64,000 nucleotides of DNA from Saccharobesus litoralis (GCF_003063625.1 NZ_CP026604.1:372001-436000), one strand, 5' to 3'. Counted from the stretch's first letter, positions 36,089 to 46,147 are shown. Translations and numbers: made by a program. The notes: generated by a model from the letters alone, not told the origin.

Positions 36089-37405
36089 TTACTCTTGAAT
36101 AAACTTAACAGTACCTGGGTTTAGAACTGTGCTTAATCTGTTTATGTAAAGACGGTTTGTTTCCGTATCAATAATCTCAACGCCTGGGTTAGCAGGGTTT
36201 GCGACACTAACCCATAAGAAATCTGCATTATCTAAAGTGATATACGAAATATTTTCTGTCCCCGTGTTAGCAACATTAACTTCGCTAATAATCCCTGTCG
36301 TTGGTGAAAATTCATATAATGAGTTTGGTTTTTGATATCCAGTATCAGTAAAGAAATAGCCTTTATTATTATTAACAATGACACTACCTCGAATCACTGC
36401 ACTTATATTATTAGCAATATCATCGGCTGAAAGCACTTCTCTAAGCGAGTAATCATTGACATTAATCGCTTCGATTTTACTTAATGAAATATCAGTTGAG
36501 CTATAAGAGTTGCGAGACGTAATATAAACCTCGCTTCCATAAGCGGTAACACTGTCTTCCAATGGATTAAAACCTGTTAAAGGAACACCTTTAACACTAT
36601 CTGTATCATCCGCATTAGTTTCAATTTCAGTATCAGTATTCACGTCAAATACGGCTACATATGCTGTTTGTGCTGCCCATGCATCGTCTAATCGTTGCAT
36701 GGCAATAAATAACTTATCTCCGTGGATAGTAGCAGCAGAAGGTCTAGGTGTACCACTTGAGTTATTTTCAACATAACTAGATAAATCTAACTCACCTGTT
36801 TTAAAATCTGTCGCTGTCGTAGCTTTAGGGTTTACGATCCAAACTTTACCTGAGCCATAACGGATTACGTAAGCTTTTTCAGCACTCGCAAAGACCAGGG
36901 CGTACGGGTTACTACTTTCTGTATCTCCACTATCTTGAGTTGTAAACTGCCATACTTGATCTGCGGGTTGATTGGCGTCGTACTTACCTATGGTATCTAT
37001 GGTCCAACGACCAATATGATAAACTTCAGACATATAGGTTTGAACACTATAGTCAGATTTGCTTTTTACGTAATAACTGCTTGTAACTGATTCAAGAGCC
37101 GGATCAAGAAAAGCCACTTCAGACGACGAGTTATCAGGTGATTTAGTTTGTACTACAGCATTTGCAGGTTTTCTAACTGGCGTTGTATCGACAGGCTCTT
37201 CTGAATCATTAATCGCTTGCTCTAGCTCTTCAATTGTTTTGATTAATTCATCAATAGATTTCGATTGCTCGCCAATTAATGCCGCTTGCTCATCAATAGA
37301 TTTTGTAAGTGCATTGATTTCGCCTGATTCATCATTTTCATTACACCCAACGAGTACAAATGACAACGCCAATATTGAACAAAGTAATTTAAAATTAAGT
37401 TTCAT
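36089..37405 (-). CDS. Beta-propeller-like lipoprotein next to btuB (BtuG-like candidate)
   Basis: A lipoprotein of 438 residues with lipobox FVLVGC (Cys21). A short coiled coil follows (about 30-68, with heptads such as IDEQAALIGEQSKSIDELIK), then a Pro/Thr linker and about 330 residues of repeated beta-strand pattern typical of YncE/quinoprotein beta-propellers (YALVFASAEKAYVIRYGSG, AATIHGDKLFIAMQRLDD, ISYITLDNADFLWVSV). It starts 2 bp after the btuB-like stop and is covered by the same cobalamin riboswitch. In Bacteroides, BtuG is a surface beta-propeller lipoprotein that captures cobalamin for BtuB. I infer an analogous role; sequence homology is not shown here. Confidence 0.75.
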   Translation of the reverse strand: MKLNFKLLCSILALSFVLVGCNENDESGEINALTKSIDEQAALIGEQSKSIDELIKTIEELEQAINDSEEPVDTTPVRKPANAVVQTKSPDNSSSEVAFLDPALESVTSSYYVKSKSDYSVQTYMSEVYHIGRWTIDTIGKYDANQPADQVWQFTTQDSGDTESSNPYALVFASAEKAYVIRYGSGKVWIVNPKATTATDFKTGELDLSSYVENNSSGTPRPSAATIHGDKLFIAMQRLDDAWAAQTAYVAVFDVNTDTEIETNADDTDSVKGVPLTGFNPLEDSVTAYGSEVYITSRNSYSSTDISLSKIEAINVNDYSLREVLSADDIANNISAVIRGSVIVNNNKGYFFTDTGYQKPNSLYEFSPTTGIISEVNVANTGTENISYITLDNADFLWVSVANPANPGVEIIDTETNRLYINRLSTVLNPGTVKFIQE

Positions 37406-37407
37406 AG

Positions 37408-39417
37408 TTAGTCTCTGTATGAAAGTTTAAGGAATATATTGCGCCCTTCTGAAGGGCGATTAGCTAAATCTTTGTATTTGTCACTAAAAACATTTTTAGC
37501 AAGCAGGCTCAAATTGACCTTTTTAAAACGATAGTTTGCTGAAAAATCAAACGTGTTACTGTCCGCGGGGTTACCATTGCCAAAGCCGGAAGTGGAATTA
37601 TCTGATAAATTTGGCCGATTAAAATGCATGTCACGATTGGTAAATGCATCGAAACGAAAATTCAAATCTGCAGCAGCACGCCAAATCAAGCTGGTACTAA
37701 ATTGTTTGCCATATGTACCGGGTAATTTATTGCCATCAAATGCGACAAGGTCTGATTCAATCTCACTATCAATCAGGCTAAGTTTAGCCATAGCGGTGAA
37801 CTGAGGCGAAAACGTCCAACTGGAATCGAGCTCAACTCCCACGACTTCAGCACTGCTAACATTACGGAAGGATCCAACACCTTCTGAAGAAAAAATAGGC
37901 ACAATAGAGTTAGATAAATTGCGGTGATATAAAGATAAATTTACGTTTGAATTAGCATTTGACCATTTGGTATTAAGGGATATCGTATTTGATAGTTCAG
38001 GGGTTAATTCATCGTTACCCTTCATTTGTCCACGATCACCAAATAACTCATACATGCTAGGCATTCTTAACCCGCGACTGAAAGACGCATTGAACAAATA
38101 ATTGTTAAAACGAAAATTACTACCAAACTCACCACTTGAGTATTGTTCACTTGACTCGACACGGCCTTGTTCGTCTGCTCGTCTTGGCATATTTTTATCT
38201 TTATTGTGGCTAGAAGTTACTGCGCTGTATAAAGAAAGTTCACCGTCTGTACTAGTCCACTCAATCCGACCACCAAGCTCTAAGCTATTGCGTTCGGCTT
38301 TAATATCACACGCACCAATTCCTCCGCATTTAACGACAGTACCGCGTAAAGTTTCTGAACCAAAGCGATAGTGGGAAAAATTAATATGCGGAGTTATTAA
38401 CAATTGATTAATTGAAATAGGTAATCTTGAAAATGCGCCTAACGACTGGTTTTCATAGAGAAATAGATCATTTTTATTTACATGAGGTGAATCATAAAAT
38501 AGCTCTTCACGCTTTAGCCAATTAACGCCAGAAATTAGATTTTTAATCAGATTATGTTGAAAGCTAGTTTCATAATACAAACCGAGTCGTTGGCTTTTGC
38601 TATCTAACTTTCTATTGTTTACAGGGTTGTTATTTTGGTAATTAGGAATTGATTTTGATTTATCATCCCATTGAGTCGTCAATCTAAACTCATGTACCCC
38701 AAGGTTAAATTCATCGGACAAACTAATCGAGTACTGACTAAACTCATTGTTTTTAATTTTTTCTTCATTAGGGGAATTGGGATCGGTAAACGGCTGCGGT
38801 ACAATAGTCGAATAGTCGTTATCAGTACGTAAAGCGTCAATGTTGAATGAAACTTGATGCTTGCTGAATTGCGAGTGCAGCGATAGTGTCGCCTGTTTAT
38901 AACCAAACGACCCTACTTTTGTCGATAACCGATAACCGCTACCTGATTCTCGCAAAGTATTGATACGAATCACGCCACCAATGGGTGTTGAAGCAAAGCC
39001 GAGTGATTCGTTTTTAGCAACTTCAATTGACTCGATCTGTTCAAGTGGCACCATATTCAAGTCAAAACCACCAAACTGTTCATCATTGATTAGTAAGCCA
39101 TCAACATAAACTTGTACCTGTTTACTAGAAGAGCCTCTAATTGAAACAGAAACGGGGTTACCCACCCCAGTAACACTATTAAGCTGAATACCATTTACAT
39201 TTTGTAATACATCTGTGAGCGTTTGCGCCGTATTAACAAACTCAGCTCGGTTTATAGATTGATAGTTTAAGGATTGATAGGTATTAACTTCGCTAATTTC
39301 TATATGCTCAACATCATCGGAGCTATCTTGCGCATTAATCGCGTTCGTAAGCAATACAAAGCAGCTAAATAACGCAACTCGATAAAGTTTACAAATATTG
39401 TTAGGTTTTATATTCAT
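37408..39417 (-). CDS. btuB: TonB-dependent vitamin B12 receptor, BtuB-like
   Basis: An outer-membrane receptor of about 669 residues. Start ATG 39417 (MNIKPNN) with a signal peptide ending near INAQ. The plug domain at about 45-160 shows TAQTLTDVLQNVNGIQLNS, VSIRGSSSKQVQVYVDGLLI and PLEQIESIEVAKNESLGF, followed by a 22-strand-type barrel ending in FLKLSYRD. A cobalamin riboswitch lies directly upstream, and corrinoid transport genes btuF, btuC and btuD are near, so B12 or cobinamide is the likely ligand. It is co-transcribed with the beta-propeller lipoprotein. Confidence 0.9.
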   Translation of the reverse strand: MNIKPNNICKLYRVALFSCFVLLTNAINAQDSSDDVEHIEISEVNTYQSLNYQSINRAEFVNTAQTLTDVLQNVNGIQLNSVTGVGNPVSVSIRGSSSKQVQVYVDGLLINDEQFGGFDLNMVPLEQIESIEVAKNESLGFASTPIGGVIRINTLRESGSGYRLSTKVGSFGYKQATLSLHSQFSKHQVSFNIDALRTDNDYSTIVPQPFTDPNSPNEEKIKNNEFSQYSISLSDEFNLGVHEFRLTTQWDDKSKSIPNYQNNNPVNNRKLDSKSQRLGLYYETSFQHNLIKNLISGVNWLKREELFYDSPHVNKNDLFLYENQSLGAFSRLPISINQLLITPHINFSHYRFGSETLRGTVVKCGGIGACDIKAERNSLELGGRIEWTSTDGELSLYSAVTSSHNKDKNMPRRADEQGRVESSEQYSSGEFGSNFRFNNYLFNASFSRGLRMPSMYELFGDRGQMKGNDELTPELSNTISLNTKWSNANSNVNLSLYHRNLSNSIVPIFSSEGVGSFRNVSSAEVVGVELDSSWTFSPQFTAMAKLSLIDSEIESDLVAFDGNKLPGTYGKQFSTSLIWRAAADLNFRFDAFTNRDMHFNRPNLSDNSTSGFGNGNPADSNTFDFSANYRFKKVNLSLLAKNVFSDKYKDLANRPSEGRNIFLKLSYRD

Positions 39418-39479
39418 CAAATTCGACGAATACTAGACTGGCGTTTGCCAGCCTGTATCCGCCCTCCGCAAATCAGGTT

Positions 39480-39602
39480 TATATATTAGGCTGGTATCGG
39501 GCTTATCACTCTGTGATTTACCGTTGCGGGGGCAGCGTTGGATTTTCACCAACTTCCCATTTAACCTTTGCAAAGCTTAACAACCTCAAAGGTACCTAAT
39601 AC
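39480..39602 (-). ncRNA. Cobalamin riboswitch upstream of btuB
   Basis: On the minus strand: TTAAATGGGAAGTTGGTG, AAATCC, GCTGCCCCCGCAACGGTAA and AAGCCCGATACCAGCC, in the order of the AdoCbl riboswitch including the B12 box. It is preceded by GGTACCTTTGAGG and followed by a small hairpin CTGGC/GCCAG (39438-39451) before the btuB ATG, which may act as the expression platform. It would turn off btuB and the lipoprotein gene when cobalamin is plentiful. Confidence 0.92.
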
Positions 39603-39663
39603 TTAATTACAATTTAAAAATTTGTACACTCAGCACTTATAGCTGAGATTTTTACCGCTAAAT

Positions 39664-40536
39664 CTAGTTGTACACCTGCCGAGCGATATCTATCTTTGAA
39701 CATAAGTTGTCAATTTCGCCTAATACTCGACGAGTCATGCGATGCAATTTATCTGAGTTAACCTCAAAAATTAGCTTGTTTTTGGCTGCTGGAATTTTAG
39801 GCCACTGTGCCCAATTAACAGCATCTGGATTTGGCTCCCCGTCTGACATAGGTTGGATAATGACTTGCGGCTTTAACGCCACTACTTGCTCTAAACCTAT
39901 TTGAGGGTAATCGCCAATCAAACCAGTAAAAACATTTTGCCCGCCACATAATGTCACATGGTGCTGAGGCCAAGCTGAATTTGCCACTGTGGTTAAGGGG
40001 CGCGACCACAACTCGTAGAATACTTTTACCGGCTTTTTAGCCGAGTATTTTTGCCGAAGCGCGGCAAGCTGTGTTAAGTATTCATCCGCGATTTGTTTTG
40101 CCCGCTGCGGCTTGCCAACAATATCACCAAATTCGATCAACTCTTTGGCGACGTTTTCCAGATCGCCCGTATGTGAATACACAATATTTAAACCGAGTTG
40201 TTGCAAGCGTTGTAAATCATCAGAAGGATTACCCGAATGCCAAGCAAAGATCACATCAGGTTTATAGGCTAAGATATTTTCAATTTTAAGACGCGCATAG
40301 TTGCCTACTAGCGGTATCGACTTAGCTTCTTCTGGATAATCGGAATGGGCAGTAGCGCCAACAATGCGCTGCCCAACACCTAAATCAAACAGCATTTCAA
40401 CAATGTGTGGCGCTAGTACAACATACCTTTGCTCTGATTTATCGGCATAGGATGAAAACGCCATAAAACTCAGGGCCAGTAACCACAGCTTTTGAAATTT
40501 AACGGAAAAAACACTCATTTTAACTTTACCAACCAT
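39664..40536 (-). CDS. btuF: Vitamin B12 ABC transporter substrate-binding protein BtuF
   Basis: A periplasmic binding protein of 290 residues that delivers corrinoids from the periplasm to BtuCD. The signal segment (LWLLALSFMAFSSYA) is followed by RYVVLAPHIVEMLFDLGVG, ATAHSDYPEEAKSIPLVGNYA, KIENILAYKPDVIFAWHSGN and VFYELWSRPLTTVANSAWP, all typical of BtuF. ATG 40536 directly follows the cobO stop; ATG 40518 is an alternative. It is the last gene of the long cob operon and is followed by the separate riboswitch-btuB unit. Confidence 0.93.
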   Translation of the reverse strand: MVGKVKMSVFSVKFQKLWLLALSFMAFSSYADKSEQRYVVLAPHIVEMLFDLGVGQRIVGATAHSDYPEEAKSIPLVGNYARLKIENILAYKPDVIFAWHSGNPSDDLQRLQQLGLNIVYSHTGDLENVAKELIEFGDIVGKPQRAKQIADEYLTQLAALRQKYSAKKPVKVFYELWSRPLTTVANSAWPQHHVTLCGGQNVFTGLIGDYPQIGLEQVVALKPQVIIQPMSDGEPNPDAVNWAQWPKIPAAKNKLIFEVNSDKLHRMTRRVLGEIDNLCSKIDIARQVYN

Positions 40537-41190
40537 TTACCAATCAATGCCTTTTTGCACTTTAATGCCAGCTTCAAATGCGTGTTTAATTGATTGTACT
40601 TCCGATACCGTATCAGCCATTTCAATAATACGACGGTGACAAGCACGACCCGTGATCACCACATGTTGATCGGCTGGGCGATTGGCAAGGGTATCGATAA
40701 CCTCGTCTAAATCGATATAACCATAATTAGTCATGTAGGTAATTTCATCCAAAAGCACGACATTCACACTAGGATCGGATAATAGCTTTTTAGCATCTTG
40801 CCACACAGCTTGAGCTGCTGCTGTGTCTTTTTCTTTATCTTGAGTTTCCCAAGTGAAGCCCGTAGCCATAACATAAAAAGGTACGCCATGTTGTTCTAAT
40901 AAATTGCGCTCGCCACAATCCCACGTACCTTTTATAAATTGCACTACACCGACATTTAAACCATGACCAACCGAACGCGCCGCCATACCAAAACCGGCGG
41001 TTGACTTGCCTTTACCATTACCAGTTACGACCAGTAACAAGCCTTTATCTTCGGTAGCTTTGGCGATTTTAGCGTCAACTTTCTCTTTAACTTTTTGTTG
41101 ACGTTCTTTGTGTTTTTGCTTTTTAGTTTGTTCGCGTGTGGCGTCAGTTTGCGTATCTAGTTCTTTTTGTTCAGTCATGTCTGTACTCAC
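40537..41190 (-). CDS. cobO: Cob(I)yrinic acid a,c-diamide adenosyltransferase (CobO/BtuR)
   Basis: It transfers the adenosyl group from ATP to Co(I) corrinoids. A highly charged N-terminal extension of about 45 residues precedes the P-loop VVTGNGKGKSTAGFGMAARS. Family motifs follow: VGVVQFIKGTWDCGER, DPSVNVVLLDEITYMTNYGY and VVITGRACHRRIIEMAD. GTG 41190 is the longest start; ATG 41178 is possible. It lies between cobQ and btuF in the riboswitch-controlled operon. Confidence 0.93.
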   Translation of the reverse strand: MSTDMTEQKELDTQTDATREQTKKQKHKERQQKVKEKVDAKIAKATEDKGLLLVVTGNGKGKSTAGFGMAARSVGHGLNVGVVQFIKGTWDCGERNLLEQHGVPFYVMATGFTWETQDKEKDTAAAQAVWQDAKKLLSDPSVNVVLLDEITYMTNYGYIDLDEVIDTLANRPADQHVVITGRACHRRIIEMADTVSEVQSIKHAFEAGIKVQKGIDW

Positions 41191-41284
41191 TACAATTCTG
41201 TTAAATATCGATATGACTACTTCTTTATAAAGGTTTTTTGCAGGTGTAAAACCTGCCCTACAAAGAAATTGTCAACAACTCATG

Positions 41285-42805
41285 TCAATCGGTGTACCAC
41301 TGATTCACTATCTGTTTTATTTTATTTATATCTAAATGTTGCTCACTTGCTTTCGCTAACCGTGCGATTGCCTTCTCTTCCTGTTCATCAATGCCGACGT
41401 CATTGGTGACGGTTGCCCCAGCCCATTTAGCAATCAACGCCAATGCAGCCGCTTGATCGAAAATGCCATGAGTGTAACTGCCAGCAATTTGCTTATCTTC
41501 ACTTAGCCATCCTTGATCCGTTGAGCTGGTAGACGGGTTTTCATTTTGTAAGTCTACTAACGCGTGTTGTGGCAGCGAGAAATGACTTTCACCGGCATGA
41601 ATTTCATAACCTTTAACGTTAGCGCTTTGCCCATCAATACACAAAGTACCTGAGACATTTTTTAGTGTTTTTTGTGCAGCTAACACTGTGTCCATTGGAA
41701 TGTAACCAAGGCCATTAGCTTGCTCTGGTGCTTTGCTCTCAATCGCTAGTGGATCGGCTATGGTTTGCCCCAGCATTTGATACCCGCCGCAAATACCCCA
41801 AACTTTACCGCCGTATCTTAAATGCTTAGCAATATCTTTATCCCAACCTTGTGAACGTAAAAACATCAAATCACTGATCACGTTTTTGCTGCCCGGTAAT
41901 ACAATTAAATCTGCGGCAGGTAGCGGTGTTTGTTCCTGTTCTGATTTGGGATAAATAAACTGTAAATCGATTTCTGGATGCACGCGCATCGCGTCAAAAT
42001 CATTGTGATTACTCATGCGTGGCAAAACAGGCACAATGACTTTTAATTTGGTTTTGGTTATCACTTGTTCCGTGCTGACAGCATCTTCCGCTGCTATTGT
42101 TAAACCATGCAAATAAGGTAATACGCCCAGTACAGGTTTGCCGGTTTTCTGCTCAAGCCAATCTAAACCAGGCTCTAGCAATTTAATATCACCACGAAAC
42201 CGATTGATCACAAAACCTACAACGCGGTTTTGCTCAGAAGGTGACAATAAGGCTAACGTGCCAACCAAATGGGCAAACACGCCACCTTTGTCTATATCGG
42301 CAATAATAATGACCGGACAATCAACGGCTTCAGCAAAACCCATATTGGCGATATCACCTTCGCGCAAATTGATTTCAGCTGGGCTGCCAGCCCCTTCGAC
42401 CACAATGTAATCATATTGCTCTGATAATCGTTGATGAGAATCAAGCACAGCTTGCATGGCTACTTTTTTATAATCATGATATTGCTTGGCTTCCATGGCA
42501 CTTATGGCTTTACCATGAATTATGACTTGCGCGCCGGTATCACTATTAGGTTTCAGTAAAATAGGATTAAAGTCAGTGTGGCATTCTACTTTTGCCGCTT
42601 TAGCTTGTACTGCTTGCGCTCGGCCTATTTCACCACCACACGCGGTAACTGCACTATTTAACGCCATGTTTTGCGGCTTAAATGGAGCGACTTTAAACGA
42701 TTGCTCAACCAATACACGGCATAATGCAGCAACTAAAGTACTTTTACCCGCATCAGAAGTCGTGCCTTGCACCATTATTGTTTTAGCTGGCGTTTTAGCT
42801 GGCAC
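41285..42805 (-). CDS. cobQ: Cobyric acid synthase CobQ
   Basis: It amidates adenosylcobyrinate a,c-diamide at four side chains using glutamine. N-terminal dethiobiotin-synthetase-like ATPase ([51 protein letters not shown]) and C-terminal class I glutamine amidotransferase ([30 protein letters not shown]). The GTG start at 42805 has AAGGAG six bases upstream and overlaps the phosphatase gene by 11 bp. CbiA/CobB that supplies its substrate is not in this window. Confidence 0.95.
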   Translation of the reverse strand: MPAKTPAKTIMVQGTTSDAGKSTLVAALCRVLVEQSFKVAPFKPQNMALNSAVTACGGEIGRAQAVQAKAAKVECHTDFNPILLKPNSDTGAQVIIHGKAISAMEAKQYHDYKKVAMQAVLDSHQRLSEQYDYIVVEGAGSPAEINLREGDIANMGFAEAVDCPVIIIADIDKGGVFAHLVGTLALLSPSEQNRVVGFVINRFRGDIKLLEPGLDWLEQKTGKPVLGVLPYLHGLTIAAEDAVSTEQVITKTKLKVIVPVLPRMSNHNDFDAMRVHPEIDLQFIYPKSEQEQTPLPAADLIVLPGSKNVISDLMFLRSQGWDKDIAKHLRYGGKVWGICGGYQMLGQTIADPLAIESKAPEQANGLGYIPMDTVLAAQKTLKNVSGTLCIDGQSANVKGYEIHAGESHFSLPQHALVDLQNENPSTSSTDQGWLSEDKQIAGSYTHGIFDQAAALALIAKWAGATVTNDVGIDEQEEKAIARLAKASEQHLDINKIKQIVNQWYTD

Positions 42806-43643
42806 CTTTTGCTCCTTGTTTTTTATTAATCAATGAATGACTAAGCTCTGAATGACCAAGCACTGAATGATTAAGCACGGAATTGTTAAGCGCTGTCGGT
42901 TTCGTACCGATAGCCTTCACCCTGACAAATGGCTTACAGTCTGGATGCACTGTCACACTTAATTCAGTAAAACTGGCGTAATCAATAACTAATTGCGAAT
43001 ACAGTTTGGCATTTCGCCAATCCAAATCAAGAATATGACTTAGGATCATACGAATGACGCCACCATGCACCACCAATAAAGCGTGCGAACATTCGCTTTG
43101 TTGTAATTTAGCCAAAACCTTATGCCATGCGTTAATTATTCGAGTATGAAAACTTTGCAAGGTTTCGGCTTGCGGTAATACTGTCTCGGCTGGATTTTGC
43201 CAAAAGTTTTCGAGCTCTTGCCATTTTGCTGAATCAGCAGGGATAGATTCAAAAGCCACGCCGTCATAACAACCAAAATCCATCTCGGCTAAATCGTCAA
43301 TAACCTCAAGCTGCATTTTATTTTCGTTATCACAATTCACCTGTTTAACGACTTGCTCAGCGACAGATAAACAACGCTTTTTGGGTGAGCTAAACAAACG
43401 GCAACGCTCAAAAGCCGCTGGCTTTTGTTCATCTTGTTCTACTTGTCTGGCTTGGCTTAACCGCAGCATAATTTGCTGGTTCAAGTGTTCTGCCGCTTCT
43501 GGTTGCGCGGCAATATCAGTTGCACCATATAAACCGGCTGCACCATCAACTTTTGGATGGCGCACCAAAGTAATTTGAATTTTACGTGGTTTGGCTTGGG
43601 CTTGAGCTTGAGCTTGTTGTGTAAGTACAGTTGTTTGCGTCAT
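42795..43643 (-). CDS. Histidine phosphatase in the cob operon (CobC-like alpha-ribazole phosphatase)
   Basis: A phosphatase of 282 residues with [20 protein letters not shown], an RHP variant of the RHG motif, and [15 protein letters not shown] carrying the second histidine. An AQAQAQA run precedes it. Location between cobU and cobQ and the RHP.V..aG..YG.TD pattern fit the cobalamin phosphatase CobC, which removes the 5-phosphate from alpha-ribazole phosphate or cobalamin phosphate. The C-terminal 25 residues come from a 15-bp tandem repeat ([19 protein letters not shown]), so they are low-complexity and may be dispensable. Confidence 0.88.
   Translation of the reverse strand: MTQTTVLTQQAQAQAQAKPRKIQITLVRHPKVDGAAGLYGATDIAAQPEAAEHLNQQIMLRLSQARQVEQDEQKPAAFERCRLFSSPKKRCLSVAEQVVKQVNCDNENKMQLEVIDDLAEMDFGCYDGVAFESIPADSAKWQELENFWQNPAETVLPQAETLQSFHTRIINAWHKVLAKLQQSECSHALLVVHGGVIRMILSHILDLDWRNAKLYSQLVIDYASFTELSVTVHPDCKPFVRVKAIGTKPTALNNSVLNHSVLGHSELSHSLINKKQGAKGAS
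42835..42894 (-). repeat. 15-bp tandem repeat at the 3' end of the CobC-like gene
   Basis: Four units (42835-42849, 42850-42864, 42865-42879, 42880-42894) of the form GAATGAnnAAGCnCn, the last more diverged. They encode (L/V)nHSvL-type pentapeptides at the end of the phosphatase. Being a multiple of three, changes in copy number would not shift the frame. Confidence 0.75.
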
Positions 43644-43646
43644 ACC

Positions 43647-44231
43647 CTAGCCTTTGCCTTTTTCTAGGCTGTTTTTTAAATCTAAGGGTAATCCCGCACT
43701 GACTAACGTCACTCGCTCGGCTATTTTAGCGATAGCTTGATTAAGCCAGCCGGCGTAATCAACAAATAAACGCGACACTTGTCCCATCGGCACGACGCCT
43801 AACCCGACTTCATTAGCCACTAATACGACATCGCCTTTAGTGTTTGCTAGTGCTGATACCAGACTATCAATAGACTGTTGCAAATGCTGCTGTTTGGCTT
43901 GATACGTAGCGTTTTCATCTAAAGCAAAAATTTGGTTGTTTAACCATAGGGTTAAACAATCAACTAGCACTAAATTTTCAGTATGCAATTCGCAAATTAA
44001 TTCAGCTAAATTTAAAGGGCATTCCACCGTGTACCAATTTTGTTTTAACGTATCTTGCTGTCTATCTTGCGTATGCTTATCAATGCGCGCTTGCATTTCC
44101 TCGTCGAAAGCTTGGCATGTAGCTACGTACAATACAGCCTTCGTTTTAGAACTAGATTGCCTATCGCCGATACATTGTTCAGCAAAGCTGGATTTACCAG
44201 ATCTGGCGCCACCAAGCACTAAATGGATCAC
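43647..44231 (-). CDS. cobU: Adenosylcobinamide kinase / guanylyltransferase CobU
   Basis: It phosphorylates adenosylcobinamide and then transfers GMP to give AdoCbi-GDP. The open frame extends to 44381 inside cobS, but GTG 44231 is the start. It overlaps the cobS stop as GTGA, has GGAGAG eight bases upstream, and gives MIHLVLGGARSGKSSFAEQC, the normal N-terminus with the P-loop. VLYVATCQAFDEEMQARIDK, LVDCLTLWLNNQIF and VVLVANEVGLGVVP are diagnostic of CobU. Confidence 0.93.
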   Translation of the reverse strand: MIHLVLGGARSGKSSFAEQCIGDRQSSSKTKAVLYVATCQAFDEEMQARIDKHTQDRQQDTLKQNWYTVECPLNLAELICELHTENLVLVDCLTLWLNNQIFALDENATYQAKQQHLQQSIDSLVSALANTKGDVVLVANEVGLGVVPMGQVSRLFVDYAGWLNQAIAKIAERVTLVSAGLPLDLKNSLEKGKG

Positions 44232-45073
44232 AAACGCTCTCCTATCGCTAACCATTGCGGATCTTGAATACCGACTTGGAAAACAAAAGCGATGCATACC
44301 AAGTAAATAATGATTTCCGCTAGTTGTTGTGCTGCACCTAAACAATCGCCGGTATAGCCACCTAATCGCGCATTGAGCCAAGCTTTAAATACACCGCGAA
44401 ACAGCCATAAGGTGACAAACAATACAGCCAGTAAACCGATTATATTGCTAGCGAAAAGTGGCGAACTACATAATAGAGTAAGTGGCACACAACCGACTAA
44501 CATCAACAGCAATAGATCAGATTTGCGTTGTTGATTAGCCAAAGGTTTGCTTTTACTTTGATCGCTATCGGCAACATAAGGCATATCAAATATTAAGCTG
44601 GCCGCTATCGCGCGGGATAATGGATAGGCCACCAATACGGCAATAATTAACAAACCGCTGGCTGCTAAGTAATACCAAGCCGTTAGCTTAATCAACACAG
44701 CTAAGATCAGAGTTAGCGTGCCGTACGTACCTAAGCGGCTATCTTTCATAATGGATAAGCGTTTTTCTACTGTCATGCCGCCACCAATGCCATCGGCCAT
44801 ATCAGCTAAACCGTCTTCATGAAACGCGCCAGTCAGTAATACGCTAAAAACAAAGGTCAATAATAATGCCATTAGCATTGGCAATATTTGACTAAATAAC
44901 CAATAAACCGCGATAACCAAAATCGCTAGTACACAGCCAACCAGTGAAAAATAGCGACAGCTCTGATTAAGTAATTCAGGAGAATAATAAGTTGATTTAG
45001 GCACAGGAATGCGACTAAAAAAACTTAGCGCTAAAAAAAATAGATTAACTTGATGCTTAAGCAATTTAATCAT
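44228..45073 (-). CDS. cobS: Adenosylcobinamide-GDP ribazoletransferase CobS
   Basis: An integral membrane enzyme that joins AdoCbi-GDP with alpha-ribazole(-phosphate) to form cobalamin. Start ATG 45073 (MIKLLKHQVNLFFLALSFFS); the frame is open to TTG 45079. The hallmark FHEDGLADMADGIGGGMTVEK is present, with KDSRLGTYGTLTLILAVLIK and about seven membrane helices. It overlaps cobU by 4 bp and lies 9 bp after cobT. Confidence 0.93.
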   Translation of the reverse strand: MIKLLKHQVNLFFLALSFFSRIPVPKSTYYSPELLNQSCRYFSLVGCVLAILVIAVYWLFSQILPMLMALLLTFVFSVLLTGAFHEDGLADMADGIGGGMTVEKRLSIMKDSRLGTYGTLTLILAVLIKLTAWYYLAASGLLIIAVLVAYPLSRAIAASLIFDMPYVADSDQSKSKPLANQQRKSDLLLLMLVGCVPLTLLCSSPLFASNIIGLLAVLFVTLWLFRGVFKAWLNARLGGYTGDCLGAAQQLAEIIIYLVCIAFVFQVGIQDPQWLAIGERL

Positions 45074-45082
45074 AGCCAAGAC

Positions 45083-46147
45083 TTAAACTGTCACTCCGGC
45101 GTCGGCAAAACTCGCCATATGCGAATAAAAATGACAAGCCGATTTCAGCAAAGGTACAGCCAACGCTGCGCCTGTTCCTTCGCCCAAACGCAATTGCAGA
45201 GACAATAAAGGCTTAGCATTAAGTTCCGTTAAACATAATTGGTGAGCTTGCTCTTGAGATTGATGGGCAAAAATAAAATAATCAGTAACCTGTTTATCCA
45301 TTTTACTTGCGACTAAAGCCGCGACAGACACAATAAAGCCATCAACTAAAATTGGAATTTGCTTCTCGGCAGCCGCTAACATAGCACCAACAATTTGCAC
45401 TATTTCAAAGCCACCGACTTCGGCTAACAGCTTGGTAATGTCTGTATTACCTGTGGTTTTCACTCTGTCTATTGCTTGCTGCACAAGCTTTTGTTTTAGG
45501 TTTAATTGCTCGGTACTAATACCAGTACCTAGGCCGACAACTGCTTGCGCATCATTATCGGTAAGTAAAGCTAATAAAGCCGACGCTGAGCTAGTATTGC
45601 CTATGCCCATTTCACCAAACAAAATTAAGTCGCAACCGTTATCGATAAGCGATAACGCAAGATTTGCTCCAAGCGCTAAGCCTTGTTCAACTTGCGTTGT
45701 CGCCATGGCTGGTTGCGTAGATAAATCAAATGTTGTTTGCCCTAAGCGTTGTTGATGAAAATTAGGGTTATCAGTCGCCACCTCAGACAAAATACCGCAA
45801 TCCACGACATGTAAATCAATTTGATTTGCAGCGCAAAAGCAATTTATCGCGGCACCTCCAGCTAAAAAATTCAACACCATTTGGCCTGTTACCGCACTTG
45901 GCGCAATACTGACACCTTGCTCAGCAATGCCATGATCGCCAGCAAAAACCACGGCTGTCGGTTTGGTAATAGTCACTTGTTTTTGTAACACACCCGCTTT
46001 GTTACTAGCGATTAAAGCTAATTTAGCGGCGACATCTTCTAATTGACCTAGCGCACCAAGCGGTTTGGTTTTTTGATCAATATGAGATTGAATATCTGCA
46101 CTGTAAGATAAATCCAAAGGTTTAATGGGTGTCATAGTGAAAGTCAT
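45083..46147 (-). CDS. cobT: Nicotinate-nucleotide-dimethylbenzimidazole phosphoribosyltransferase CobT
   Basis: It activates the lower ligand by making alpha-ribazole-5-phosphate. 354 residues, matching the usual size. Motifs are KTKPLGALGQLEDVAAKLA at the N-terminus, VVFAGDHGIAEQGVS, LFGEMGIGNTSSASALLALL and the C-terminal LRLGEGTGAALAVPLL with the catalytic Glu. ATG 46147 is used; ATG 46135 is possible. Together with BluB, 15 kb away, it suggests the cell makes true DMB-cobalamin. Confidence 0.95.
   Translation of the reverse strand: MTFTMTPIKPLDLSYSADIQSHIDQKTKPLGALGQLEDVAAKLALIASNKAGVLQKQVTITKPTAVVFAGDHGIAEQGVSIAPSAVTGQMVLNFLAGGAAINCFCAANQIDLHVVDCGILSEVATDNPNFHQQRLGQTTFDLSTQPAMATTQVEQGLALGANLALSLIDNGCDLILFGEMGIGNTSSASALLALLTDNDAQAVVGLGTGISTEQLNLKQKLVQQAIDRVKTTGNTDITKLLAEVGGFEIVQIVGAMLAAAEKQIPILVDGFIVSVAALVASKMDKQVTDYFIFAHQSQEQAHQLCLTELNAKPLLSLQLRLGEGTGAALAVPLLKSACHFYSHMASFADAGVTV

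Noticed and set aside
44232-44381. Longer N-terminus for CobU
   Set aside because: It overlaps cobS; GTG 44231 has a good ribosome site, a GTGA overlap and the correct family N-terminus.
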